Source: Aphidius gifuensis (Eukaryota; Arthropoda; Insecta; Hymenoptera; Braconidae). Taken from it: DNA of 64,000 nucleotides. The stretch is from positions 6,944,001-7,008,000 of the forward strand of contig NC_057788.1 of assembly GCF_014905175.1 (NCBI RefSeq), in the 5' to 3' direction. The notes beneath the pieces are model-generated. The model saw nothing but the letters and a program-made list of their open reading frames with translations. It was not told the DNA's origin and did no database searches. The position numbers and the translations under genes are program-made. Shown here piece after piece: positions 39,501 through 51,700 of this stretch (position 1 is the first letter of the stretch; every line of letters begins with the position of its first letter).

Positions 39501-42500
39501 ATAAAAAGAGAAAAAAATATAGAGCATAATATGAGCGTTTTCCGGTATTAAAATTGACATGTTCCAGGATTGTCGTAGATTGTTGGCATATGACTAACAG
39601 TATTAGTAGAAATGCTAAGCATCAGGCCACCAAAGAAACCACAACATTTATATAACCTCCAGTATATGTGATACAAAAATAAAATATATATCAATATGGA
39701 CTACTGTGTTCTTATTCGTAAACTTTGGTGTATCAGTATGTTAAGGTGATGAGAGTTTTACCACTTTAAACGACAGCTTTATATCTAGCTATATGCTTGA
39801 AAATAATACCAGTTAAAATTTATACTTTTTTTTTCTTTTTTATATTTGTTATTCCGAGCCAAATAAATGAAAAAAAAAACTCTCACATGAACAAAGTAAA
39901 GATAGTTTTAAAAAATAATTATTCTAACCGCGTTTTACTTTGTTAGTCGTTTGGTAATTCGTCAGTCTTTTTCTTCAATATTATCTTTTACTATTTGTTT
40001 TTAAAGTTTTTTAAATTTTTTTCTTTAACAAGTACATAAAAATATTTATTCTTGTTTTTGCTTATTAACTTTAACAAAATTTTTTTTTTTTTAAAAACGA
40101 TAAAACCATTTACGAGTTTTCACAACCAGAGCTTTTTTTATATTTATTTTTTTCCCTAAATAAAGTGATATAGTTTTTTATTTTTTTAAATAAAAAAACA
40201 TTTTTTTTATAGTTTGAAATATATATACTATGTATATGTGAGGACAGTTGGACAAAAAAGTAAACTCAGTACAAACGGAAATCCGAGACAACCGAGTGTA
40301 ATTCAAAACCACGAAGCACGTGTATACTTCACACGTTTCTATCTTTGCAATATGTATAAATTTTTTTTTTCAGTTATGACTTTTTTGTGGTGCATTTTAA
40401 CTACCCATCTTTTTTGTTATTTATTTATTTTTTGTTTGAAAAATTATCAAAATTTTAACACATGTGTTGCAGTACTTTATTGTCGACAGTTTTTATTTTT
40501 TTTCCAAGTAAAAGAATAATATATTGAACTGTCATAAGCTGATATTGTTATGATGATTCGATGCATTTTGATTTGGTCACACCTATATATATATCCGATA
40601 AAAAATATAATAGAAAAAGGAGCGGCCGTCATGGACTAATGACGAATATGTATTTTTATTTTTTAAATGCAATTTATTCTTAGGATTGGTTTAATATCTT
40701 CTTCAACAATTTTATTGTCCAAGTATTTTATTTTAATTTCATTGTTATTTAATGTTTTGTTTGATTATTTATTTTGTCATTACACTAATAAAACCAGGAT
40801 TACTTTTAGCTACTATTTAATGTTGTTGTCGGGATTTTAAAAAATCATTTTTCGTTTTTTTTTTTTGGAGTAAGCTATGCGAACACTGATGCATATTGTT
40901 GATGGAATAAAATTGCATGCAGTTGAATCTGTACTATGTAGAGAGTTCAAATTATTCGAGGGATTTTTCTGGACTATTTCCTTGTATACAAAAAGCCACA
41001 TCGATTCATCGAGTGGTCGTCTGGCACACTCGATGTCATGAATTCTACTCGTTCCAATAACCTCCTGTCAGTCGCGCATCAAGCATTTTTGTAGATCCCC
41101 TCTGTCATTTGTCTATTTTTTTATTCCTATTTTTAACCCTACTTCATACTTTTACTCATTTTTTTTTCTTTCGGCTTGTTCAACTGCTAATTAGAATCCA
41201 GCTCACATTCACTATCGATTTATTTCATCGACCGTTAAGATTAAACTTTTACCATCAAAATTATTCAACAAGTTGAAAATTAAAGAAGAAATAAAATAAA
41301 TTTACAAGTTTTATTTATTAAAGAAAAAAGTTTATTATATTTCTTAATGATTATAATACTTGATAAAAACTTGAGAAAAAAATTTATTACTTAACTTTAA
41401 TTTTGTGAAATTATATTAGCATGTTAAAGTTAATAAATATTTCTTAAAAAATAAAATTATTGGTAATTTTAATTGACATTAATTTAAAACATTTTGAGAC
41501 TGTTGATATTTTTTTTTGTTAAATATTCAAAAGCGTAAAAAATATTTTATTTGTTAAAAAAATATATGAAATTTTTTAATTTGATATAATTAAAACACAA
41601 GTATTTTCAATATACGACTGAGTGTATATTTTTGAATTAATATTAATTTAAAAAGTCACTTTGCGAAAACTCCCTATTTAAATAAAAATAAATAAATATA
41701 AATTTTAAACTCCATAAGTTGTTGATGCGTTTTCTTGATTAGTATTTGACGCACTGTTTGACATAACTTGGAGGGTGTTGAAGGGAGAAATAGTTTATCA
41801 AATGGAATTCAAAGTACGATATAGAATCCAGAAGTTGGTTAGCTGGTAATTTTACTTTGAAACTCAATTGATTTCTCATTTATGCAACGACTAAACTGTC
41901 ACACCAATCGCACACAAGCACGACTATTTTACTTTTTAAATCATCAACGACTCAATAAAACGCCTCAAGCCCTATTATTTATTCCCATCAGTTACACAAT
42001 GATAATCCACCATACACTTTTTCATCTTCGCTTTGTGCTTGTTTATATATCAATCACATAAGAGAATAATATAAAAATGATAATCTACTTTTTGACGTTA
42101 CCGAGAGAAAAAAAAACAGGTATAGTTGATTGATTCCAGATAAAGTAATTGTTTTTAAAAATAAATTGGACAGTTTATAGAAAAAAAATAAATAAAGAAT
42201 CATATAAGGAAATTTGAAACTCGTTGGATGTTATGTATACAAATTTTAAGTTCCATGGTTTAGTAAAATTAAAATATATAGAATTTAAAAAAAAAAAATG
42301 CGGCTTTTCTTTGTGCGATTCTGTAGAATATAGTAATACATATGACGATTCGTAACGAGTGTTGCCATGACACCAACGACGGGTGTACACCCCGCATGCT
42401 TGAAGTCCCTCTCATCGTACTCCCTTAAATCTCACAAACCCTCTTTCATACGTATATACATAAAGCATCAACTCGTTCAATGTTCTATATATGCATTAAA

Positions 42501-42726
42501 ATAATGTACATAAGGCACTCCTAGAAATTACGTCACTACACTTCTTGCCTTTTCGTCATTTAAAAAATTTTCTTTTATTTTTCCTCATCATCGTCATCAT
42601 CATCATCATCATCATCATCATCGACAACAACAACAACATACTTTTATATTTATATGTACAAGTTGGTAATTGGAAGGAGTATCTACTTTATTATTTTACC
42701 AATTTAGTTTTCATTTTTTATATTTG
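33561..42726. other. Gene-poor stretch, part 1
   Basis: No recognisable gene. GC-richer islands lie at 33830-33920, 34740-34870, 36630-37000, 37890-38340, 38940-39200 and 40870-41110. The 38940-39200 island contains a 6-bp stem with a 3-nt loop, GCGGTT-CAA-AACCGC (38969-38983). The island at 34740 repeats the 15-mer seen near position 142 with one mismatch. An ATC/CAT microsatellite occupies about 42587-42622. Confidence 0.45.
40877..41041 (+). CDS. Doubtful small ORF, 54 aa, unrecognised
   Basis: An ATG that directly follows an in-frame TAA opens a 54-residue frame beginning MRTLMHIVDGIKLHAVESV and ending before TGA. The codon content is ordinary, not homopolymeric. No domain, clear donor or acceptor was seen. 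It sits in a GC-richer island, where chance frames of this length are expected. Confidence 0.12.
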   Translation: MRTLMHIVDGIKLHAVESVLCREFKLFEGFFWTISLYTKSHIDSSSGRLAHSMS

Positions 42727-43345
42727 AATAAAATATCAGGAGAGCAGGTAACATAAGAGGTGAACTAGGAATTAAATAAAATACCTCTTTGCTCATTCTA
42801 TGATCCTGTGAAAAAATTAATCTGCCCACTATTTTTTTTCTAATTGATTTTTCAAAAATAAAATTTATTTTTAAAATATCAGGAGAGCAGGTAACATAAG
42901 AGGTGAACTAGGAATTGAATAAAATACCTCTTTGCTTGTTCTATGATCCTGTGAAAAAATTAATCTGCCCACTATTTTTTTTCTAATTGATTTTTCAAAA
43001 ATAAAATTTATTTTTAAAATATCAGGAGAGCAGGTAACATAAGAGGTGAACTAGGAATTAAATAAAATACCTCTTTGCTCATTCTATGATCCTGTGAAAA
43101 AATTAATCTGCCCACTATTTTTTTTCTAATTGATTTTCAAGAAATAAAATTTATTTTTAAAATATCAGGAGAGCAGGTAACATAAGAGGTGAACTAGGAA
43201 TTAAATAAAATACCTCTTTGCTCATTCTATGATCCTGTGAAAAAATTAATCTGCCCACTATTTTTTTTCTAATTAATTTTCAAGAAATAAATTTCATTTT
43301 CAAAATATTTATATCAGGATCGTAGAATGAGCGAAGAGGTATTTG
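42727..43345. repeat. Four-copy 143-bp tandem repeat with inverted partial copy
   Basis: Units begin at about 42738, 42881, 43024 and 43167, each start exactly 143 bp after the last; the fourth decays near 43305. Each unit opens aggagagcaggtaacataag, passes through acctctttgctcattctatg and atcctg, then a T-run and an AT-rich tail. Copies differ at only a few positions (for example the second reads gcttgttc for gctcattc). Within a unit, the caggaga...agaggt arm and the acctcttt...tcctg arm are imperfect inverted repeats about 73 bp end to end. Immediately right of the array, 43313-43345 is a near-exact inverted copy of the second arm. This suggests a palindromic non-autonomous element that expanded in tandem. 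Confidence 0.9.
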
Positions 43346-46300
43346 AATTTCCTCGACAAAATATTTTCAATTATTCAATCAACGAGACAAAAGAAATTAG
43401 TGTATGTTAAATAATATTTATATTTCCTACATTAATATTGCTGAAAAAAAAGTAATACAAATAGTCTACGAGTTGACCTGGCCTGTATTTATAAAAGTGA
43501 ATTTGTGGTATGATATATATATTTCTTATAGTCATCTCAATAAATAATAAATATACTTCGAAAAACTATGAATCCTCAACACCAAGGTACTTCTACTTTT
43601 ATGACTTTGTTTTCTTTGGCACATTACCATTCTTTCATTCATACTCTTATTATTCATTCTATCATTAATATTTTTTACTTTGTCTTCATATCTTATTTTA
43701 TTGTCCAAGTTATACTAAGAAGTGTAAGTTTTAGATTGTGCTTAATTCAACGGGTATGTTTATGAGAATATCGGACGCCAAAATCAACCCCCTTTCTCAT
43801 AGTTGTATATTCATTTTATTACCATGTCGAAAGTATCATAAAGACAAGTCACAGTCGTGTCAATGAGTAATAAAATTGACTCAACTTTGTTCAACATTTA
43901 TTTTTCTTTATACTTCATGTAAAAAAAACTTTTATTACTGACAATATCATAGCTGAATTATTACATATAGCTGAAAATAAAATCCATTGACATTCCTGAA
44001 AAATAAAAATCAAGTAATTAGCATTTCTCATCAATTCTAACATTATTAAAATTTCTACAAAGAAACAACTCTTTGATAGATTCGTTTCTTCTTATACATA
44101 TAAATCAATTTTTTTTTCTATCAAGGCTAGTTTAATAAATGATTGTAGAAACGCTTTTACACGATTGGAGGATTTGTCTGGGATATCCGCATAATTGGAT
44201 CTTACGAGTTGAAGTAGAGAACAATATATCGACTATCCAATCGTTTGATAATCCCCTTGAGTTAAATTCTGTTTTAGAAAGCTTCCTTGGATAACACTCA
44301 GCTGATGATATTTTTAAATTTTCACGAAATATTAAATTTATATCAATAATTTCTATACTTTTTCTTTTTAGGAATACTTAAAAAATTTTTATCGTTAAAA
44401 TACATGCCAAAAAAATAATCTATTTAAATAAATTTATAACAAGCAATGACATTTTTTCGAGTCGTTTTCTTCTGGCGATTTTCCAGGTACATTTTTTTTT
44501 TTTTTATCCCATAGTACATGCTAACCCTTACAGTGTGAAACACGCGCGCCAACATTTTTATTTTTCAACATTTTTCCTTTCATATATTTATTTTTATTTT
44601 TACCATTATTATATTGTTTGTATTTTTTTTTTTTCCTATTTTTTCTTCACCTTTTCAGTGGGATTTTTTACGTTCTCTTATTCTTTCTTCCCTTGTTTTT
44701 TTTCTTTTTGTTTTTTGCACCCCCAACGATACAATTCACATGCCAGCGGTCTACTCGCCGGAAATTTTATGCATTCTTTATGATCATATCGGACCATCAA
44801 CTTTTCTGAATTTATTTTATTTACCCAGTTCATTGGTAAATAAAAATTCTATTAAATCAATAAATTTATATATACACTGTATGTAAGTTTATAATGTTAC
44901 AAGTAGAATAAAACTTGTGTTCTATTTACATGAAAATGACATACTTTAACTTAACCCTAAGTAAAACTTTTTTCTTCTACATTTATATATAACAAAATTG
45001 ATGATTTGCATTAGTTGGCAATTTTTCATACTTTCATTATAATGAAAAATTGTAAAAGCTTCTTTTGTTACAACTAATCAATATATACTAGTAAATTTTA
45101 CTTTATGAATAAAAATAAAAATTTTCTTTTACATAATATCATGAATATAAATTTCAGTAACTTTTATATCAAAAAAAAAAAAAAATTACTGGTGAGTAAA
45201 AAATATATTCAATAATGACAAAACTTTGAGACGTTATGCATTTTAGGGTTGAAAAAAAAAATAGATTTAAAAGATATTGCTATATTATTTTTTTTCTTTT
45301 TCAAAAATAAAATAATCAAAAAAAAAAAAAAAATATATTCGTTTTCTTCGGTCGTTGATTTCGTCGATTTTCATGGTATATATTTTCTTTTTCTTTGAGT
45401 ATTTTTATGTATTTTCATCTTGGTTTAGTGTCAATCTGTCTCACTTTATTACCCTTCTTGATAGCATGATAAAAGTACGCATGTGCCATGCACCCTATCG
45501 ATTTTACTTGGTTTCACATGATCGTCACGAGGCGTCGCACAAACCCCTAAATTTTGCCTACCAACATTTTTACTTTATATCACCCCCCCAAAACACTTTC
45601 GCGTATCGTTGCGGCCGGTGCCTTTCAAGGTTAACCCACATTTTCAATGTATATTTGTGTTTAATATATGTGAGTGTGTGTGCCATTCAATTTTTTATCT
45701 TATTATTATTATTAACAATTATAATAGTTGGATTATTTTTTTATAATCATAAATATATTGCGAAATAGTATATCATTATATTCTCTGTTGAATTTTTTAA
45801 ATTTAACAAGTTTAAATTGCGTTTTATTATTTTTTTTGGATAAGACTCTTTTTTATTTTTTCATTATCAAGGAAAATTGTGAAAGTGAAATATTTATTTG
45901 GCAACGGGAAAATATTAAACTGAGGAAATTGATTATTAAGTGGTAGTGTCGCGTTACGATCAGACGTATTTCTTCAACCCAAACATCCTTTTTTTTTTTT
46001 TCTTACTTTGAGGTAAGTCAATACACTACTCGTTTTTTTATTTATTTTTTATTGACTTTTTTTTTGGTTTAGTGTTTATCTTCTTTTTTTTTTAGCTTCA
46101 AGGTATTTTTTGTATTTAAATTTTTGATTAGTTGCTACTAACTTTTTTGCAATTAACTTTCACACTTTTTTTTTATAACAGAAAGAATAAATAAAATTAC
46201 GTATTTTTATGTTGATTATTAAATTATTTTTATAAATTTTTAAGGACACGGAAATTTATTTTATCTTTCAGTTAAATAAATAAATAAATACCCGTTTTTA

Positions 46301-48519
46301 TGCAATCCACTGTGGACACTCGTTTTTCATTTATAAATATTTAATTTGATAATTAAAAATATGAAAAAATTGATATGTATTTCTGTTGATAATCATATGA
46401 ATAACATGATGATTTTTTAAACCGATTACTTTTATTGGAAAATATAATATTTGAAAACAGAGAATTTTAGAAATCACTGGTAATTAAAAAGTATGTGATA
46501 ATTAACGATATAAAATAGAGAATAGAAAGCTATATACAAAAAAGAAAAAAAAATGAATTTTCAACAACAAGGGAAGTAAAATGATGACGGTATAAAGAGG
46601 TGAGAGGGTAGAAACAACATTCGGAGGGTTGTACAAGCGGTCAATGTATATACCGGTATCTAACTGAAGCCAATTAGTGTGATTGGCCTTTGCACCATTG
46701 CACCTTCAAACACAGCGACCGCTCATAACTATATATATATTGTGATTTCATTCGCCTGAACCACTGCATTGAGCCACGATTCGATTCAATTATCCATTAC
46801 ATATTATTATTCAAATTTATTGAACTAATAGATTTTATAAATTGGCTATATATAATGAAAAAATAATAAAAAACTATTATCCAATAAACCACACTTCAAA
46901 TTTATTGATTTAAAAAATATAAAATGGAAAAATTCCAACTACTATTTTGCTTAAAAAAAAGTAAAATAATTTTTCTTTTTTACTTGAGTTCATCCCTTAA
47001 AAAGATCGATGACTCTTTGTGTATACTCCGCTTATTTCTTTTACGCTCGTCTTAAGATGAACGTATATAACCCTTTTCAAGTTTTTTTTTTATTTTTTCT
47101 TTCTCGTTCTTTCGTCGAGGAAAAAAAAAAAGTAAAAAAAAAAATAAATAACCAAGCCACAGAAAGGTCTGTAAATTTACAGCAAAAGATCCTGAACTTT
47201 ATATCGACGTAAAAGGAAAAAAAAAAAAATGTATATAGTTGTATGTGCACGTACGCAACTACGACTTGGATTATATATTGTATATACATAAATGTTGTAG
47301 GTGAAGAGGGGGATAAAAATAAGGGGGAGGAAAGCCTTCTCGGCCCCGGGTGAATTGATCGTGTTGAGGGTACAATCATCCATCACTGCGTGACAGTGTG
47401 TCCCGACCCAACTGCCTGAAAACGCACACCCCACCTCTTCTACGTTTATTTCCTTGGTATATAATATATATATGTATAATATAAACGAGGGAATGAGATG
47501 GCAAAAGTAGCAGTTGGGGGTTGCAATCGGTCGTAGGCCTCTGTAACGTCGGCCGATGAACCAACCCCCTACATATATAAAATTTTCTATCTTTTCTCCC
47601 TTCAACTTTTACCATTACAAAACTCATCCTTCGTGGTATATTCTACCCGCACTTTTTTTTTATTTTTATTATTTTTTTATCCACCCCTTACTATAACCCT
47701 CACCTATTCTCCTCTCTCATTTCAGCCAACCAAGCCCCGATGCGGTAATTCAAATTTACTTTTAAAACTTTTGAAAATTTGTCAACAAATTGAATTTAAA
47801 TTGCCTCTCAGATCAAAGCAATGTATTTTATTTTTTCCTCAATTTTTTTGTTATAAAAAAAAAATTTATAGAAAAAGTAATAAAAAATATAATAATACTT
47901 TTTTTATTTTTTAATAAAGTTTATCTTGTTATTTGAATGAAATAAAACTTTGTAATATATATTGCATTAAAAATAATGTTAAACTTATAATTTTTATTGT
48001 TCTTTTGTTGGTCTTTTTACTGAAAGTTTATTATTAATTTATTATGTATTTTTTAAAAAATCATATTGACTTGAAATTTACTTTTGAATCGATAGAATAA
48101 TTACAATTTACAAGAATCCCTGGGTATTTCGACTGATGGTCGTTAGCTTGAATCGAATTCTGTACGTTTATCTGGGGATTCCCGCAGCGACATCAATTTT
48201 CCCCGTCACGCAATGGTAAAAAATCAATACATTTGTATTTATTTTCTTGTCAGTTACAATGAAAAAAATGTTGAAAAAAAAAATAAAATAAATATTGATA
48301 TAAAAGTTTATTTATACATATTCATCATAAACATACACACGTAAAAATCATGTTTTATTATTCATAAAAAATATGTATTGTTAATGAGAAGAGGTAAAAG
48401 TAAAACAAGTTGATGAAGAAAAAAAAAAAATAGTATATTTTTCTTTGTCTTTGTATGTGTGTATATACCTTTATAATTGTGTGTGTGTCTGTATTTCATG
48501 TTGAGCTCATTCAAGGGTT
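43346..48519. other. Gene-poor stretch, part 2
   Basis: Long Phe- and Tyr-rich frames at 44535-44886, 45355-45768 and 47009-47605 are T-run artefacts. A non-homopolymeric minus-strand frame of 81 codons lies at 44132-44377. GC-richer islands occur at 44100-44300, 45480-45660, 46570-46730, 47280-47580 and 48100-48210. I can assign no gene. Confidence 0.45.
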
Positions 48520-48706
48520 TTAATGAAGGATATCATCGAGCGTGTTCTCAACAGTGTTTGCTCGGTCAGCCATTGTGATCTTTAATGGACCAATATTTGC
48601 AAACGAAAAACCACCAATGTGTATACAATTCGTGGTAGCTTGATAACACCCATGGTATGTGAGATTCTCAATCATCTTGATGGATTGACTTCCATTATCT
48701 TCATAA
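48520..48706 (-). CDS. Candidate terminal coding exon of an unrecognised gene
   Basis: On the minus strand a T-rich tract and taattacag are followed by an open frame of 61 codons (first codon completed by the initial T) running to TAA at 48520-48522. The product starts YEDNGSQSIKMIENLTYHGC and ends ANTVENTLDDILH. Residue use is balanced and not homopolymer-driven. The frame contains an N-glycosylation-type NLT and three cysteines. An AATAAA follows at 48354-48359, about 160 nt after the stop. I recognise no family. No partner exon is proven. A 40-nt stretch at about 49135-49174 (minus) is flanked by AG and GT and would join in frame. If the exon is real, the gene extends rightward with long introns. 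Confidence 0.3.
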
Positions 48707-51700
48707 CTGTAATTACAAAAAAAAATAAAAAGAAAATTCCATTAAATTTCATAATAACAGTTTATTATTTATGAAGATAAAATTATGGAAAAATAATTAT
48801 CTGAATGGAAAAAAATGTAGTTATATATTGCCTCAATATTTATGGTAAAAATAAGAATTTTTTTTTTGGAGAAAATATTTTCTTTGTCTATTCTTTTGTA
48901 GTCTATTCAAAAAATAATTATTTAAAAGTTTAAAGGGAAAGAAAAAATGGAAACATTATAATGTTTATTTAATCTTGTAACTCTTAAGTCAGCAAGGAAA
49001 AAAAAAATAGAAAAATGTAAAAAAAAAAAACTATAAACTTATGGATCTTATTTTTCAACTTGTGGGTCCTGTCAAAAGCCGGAAATACTATAAAGGGATG
49101 AGATGCAGTAGGGTATGAGGGACTTTGAACTTTTACCAGAAAAGCTGTTGCAATGGTGACAGGTTCATTTTGGTGACTGAATACTTTACATATTCATAAA
49201 AAATAAATCCTTTTTAGTTATATAAATATACTATTTTCCAAAACAACAAGTTAAACTTTACATGTGACTTTGAAAAACTTTTTGTCTATGACATATTTTT
49301 TGCTTAATAGTCTTTATATAAATTTGAAATGCAGAAGTACATAGTTAATTTTAATATGTCGCATAAACTCATCAATTTTATAAGAGTTTAATTTATTCAT
49401 AATTAACGTGAGTCTTTAATTCTTTTATATTTTCAATACCAATTATATTTTATCAATTTTCAATTGAAACGGTTTCCTTTTTATTTTTTTCATTATACAA
49501 TTAATTTTTTTGTCAACTTGATTTATATTCATTGTTTAATTATACTTGAATATTTTATATATAATTTTTTAAAGATATTATTATTTCTTTTGAATTTAAT
49601 TTTAGAAAAAAATATATATTCTGTTACAAAGGTATGATTTTTTTTTGAAATTTATTTTTCTTTAAAAATGAAAAAATATTTTTACTTTGTTCTGTACCTG
49701 TTAAGATAACTGTGCCATATATTTTTTTATTCAAAAAAATGAAAAATTTCATTTTGGTTTGAGTGTACAAAGAAAGAATGTCCAAGAAATTTTAAAATAA
49801 ATTACAAACAATTTACAAGAAAAACGAAAAATGACAACAGAAAAAAAAATATATATAAGAAAATTTTAAGAATAAAAAAAAATTACGTTTATGTGTCTGT
49901 TGAGCATAAAACAATGAAAAAATTTATATTTTTTTTATTTTTTCGTTTAGTAAAATACATAGAGTCATTTTTTTTTTACTTTATTTTTTTTGCACTTGCT
50001 AACGAGTGACGAGCTCACCCTTATGTACACTAAACTTACATATCGTATACCATTGAATTCAGTGACCCATTTATTCAATGGTAAATATTGTCATTTTAAG
50101 ATTTACGTCACTGTTTAATTGCAACTTGTATTTGGCACACGACACCTTTGACATTAAATATTCTGAGCAACTTGCATAGATATGAAAAAGAAAAAAAATT
50201 GAAAGATAAAGAAAAAAAAAATAGTAGGTTTGAAGGAAAAGGGACAAACAACCGGAAACGGAAACGTGCAGAGGGAGTTGATAAAACCAAGTAAACACAA
50301 CGTTCTCAGTGATATATATATACTTTTTTTTTTTTTATTTTTACTTGAAAACGGTGGCTGCACACACAGCATATCACTTGAGGTAAACTGTGTATAGAAT
50401 CAAGGGTGAGAAATACGACTGTACACAATTGCTACGAAGATCTCGTATATTTACTCATCTTAAATCAAAATGTACCTTGGATAAGATAGTGAACATATTG
50501 ATTCAACCATTACATGTCTAACTCAGAACAAAAAAAATACAGTTTAAGAAAAAAATAAAAAAGAAAATATTAATAATAAAAATTGAAAAATCTTTGACTT
50601 TTAAAAAAGATAAAAAATATTTCTTTGAATACAAAGAAAGAAAAGTAAAAAATTTTTAATCATAAAAAAAATTCTTTTCAAAATATTCAAGATAGCATAT
50701 AGAAACAAAAAAAAAATATTAAAAAAATAGATAATAATAATGTGGGAATATGTTGACACCCCGGATGTTGTGCATTCATAATTTAAATCGAGGACACAAA
50801 TACTTGAACAACATAAATAATATGTCAACTCTTTATGAAGAGACATAATGCATATATAGTTATTTGTGATTGTTACAATGCCGAAGATAATTGAAGATGT
50901 GACAACGACTGGACATTTCTAAATCATGTCACACGTCAAATAAAAAACTTCATGTCAACTCGAGACCAATTACTTAATTTTATTTTTTATTTTAATATAT
51001 ATTTTTTATTTTTTTTTTTCATACGCAAAATGTACCGCATGTTAAATTATTATTACTGTCAATTTATAATTTTTAAATCATTTACTGAAAAATATACTAT
51101 GTATCAAAAAAAAAATATTAATAATTATTTATTTTCTATTATTTTCTACGACTGAATTTTCTATGATCCAGGTCGATTATCAAAAAAATAAAATAGCAAA
51201 TTTATAATTCTATTTATTACTAATTAAATACTATACAAAAAAAAATATTATAAATATTTAAAGTACAATTTTAATCATTGAAAAAATAATATTAATAATA
51301 ATAAAAAAAAAGCATGAATGCATATTAATTGCTGATTTTGCAAACAAGAACAGCAAGATTGATTAAAACTGTGAATTCCAGATTTTCTGGATTAAAAAAT
51401 CCAGATGAGTTTGCAGTAAATTGAGCCAAATAATTTATCTTCTCATTGTATTAATTCCATGAGCTTCTTGGTGTCTATATATACTCATTTTATTATTATT
51501 CAATCTCACTGATAAACCACTAATATTAGAAAAATTTTATTATTCATCACGAGAATTATAATTAATTGGGAGAGTGATTTAACTGAAACTTTTTTAGATG
51601 AATAATTATGTGACACCAAAATTAATTTTGAATAAAATTTAGCACTATTATTCCTACATCTCTAAAATCTTGAATTTTGCTCTTGGATATTATATATACC

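Noticed and set aside
39960..39985. Resemblance to the miR-14 mature sequence (tcagtctttttct)
   Set aside because: Match stops after 13 bases and no hairpin partner is visible.
47177..47605. 142-codon minus-strand frame over a GC-richer patch
   Set aside because: Overlaps other open frames on the same strand with equal support and contains Phe-run segments. More likely a non-coding island.
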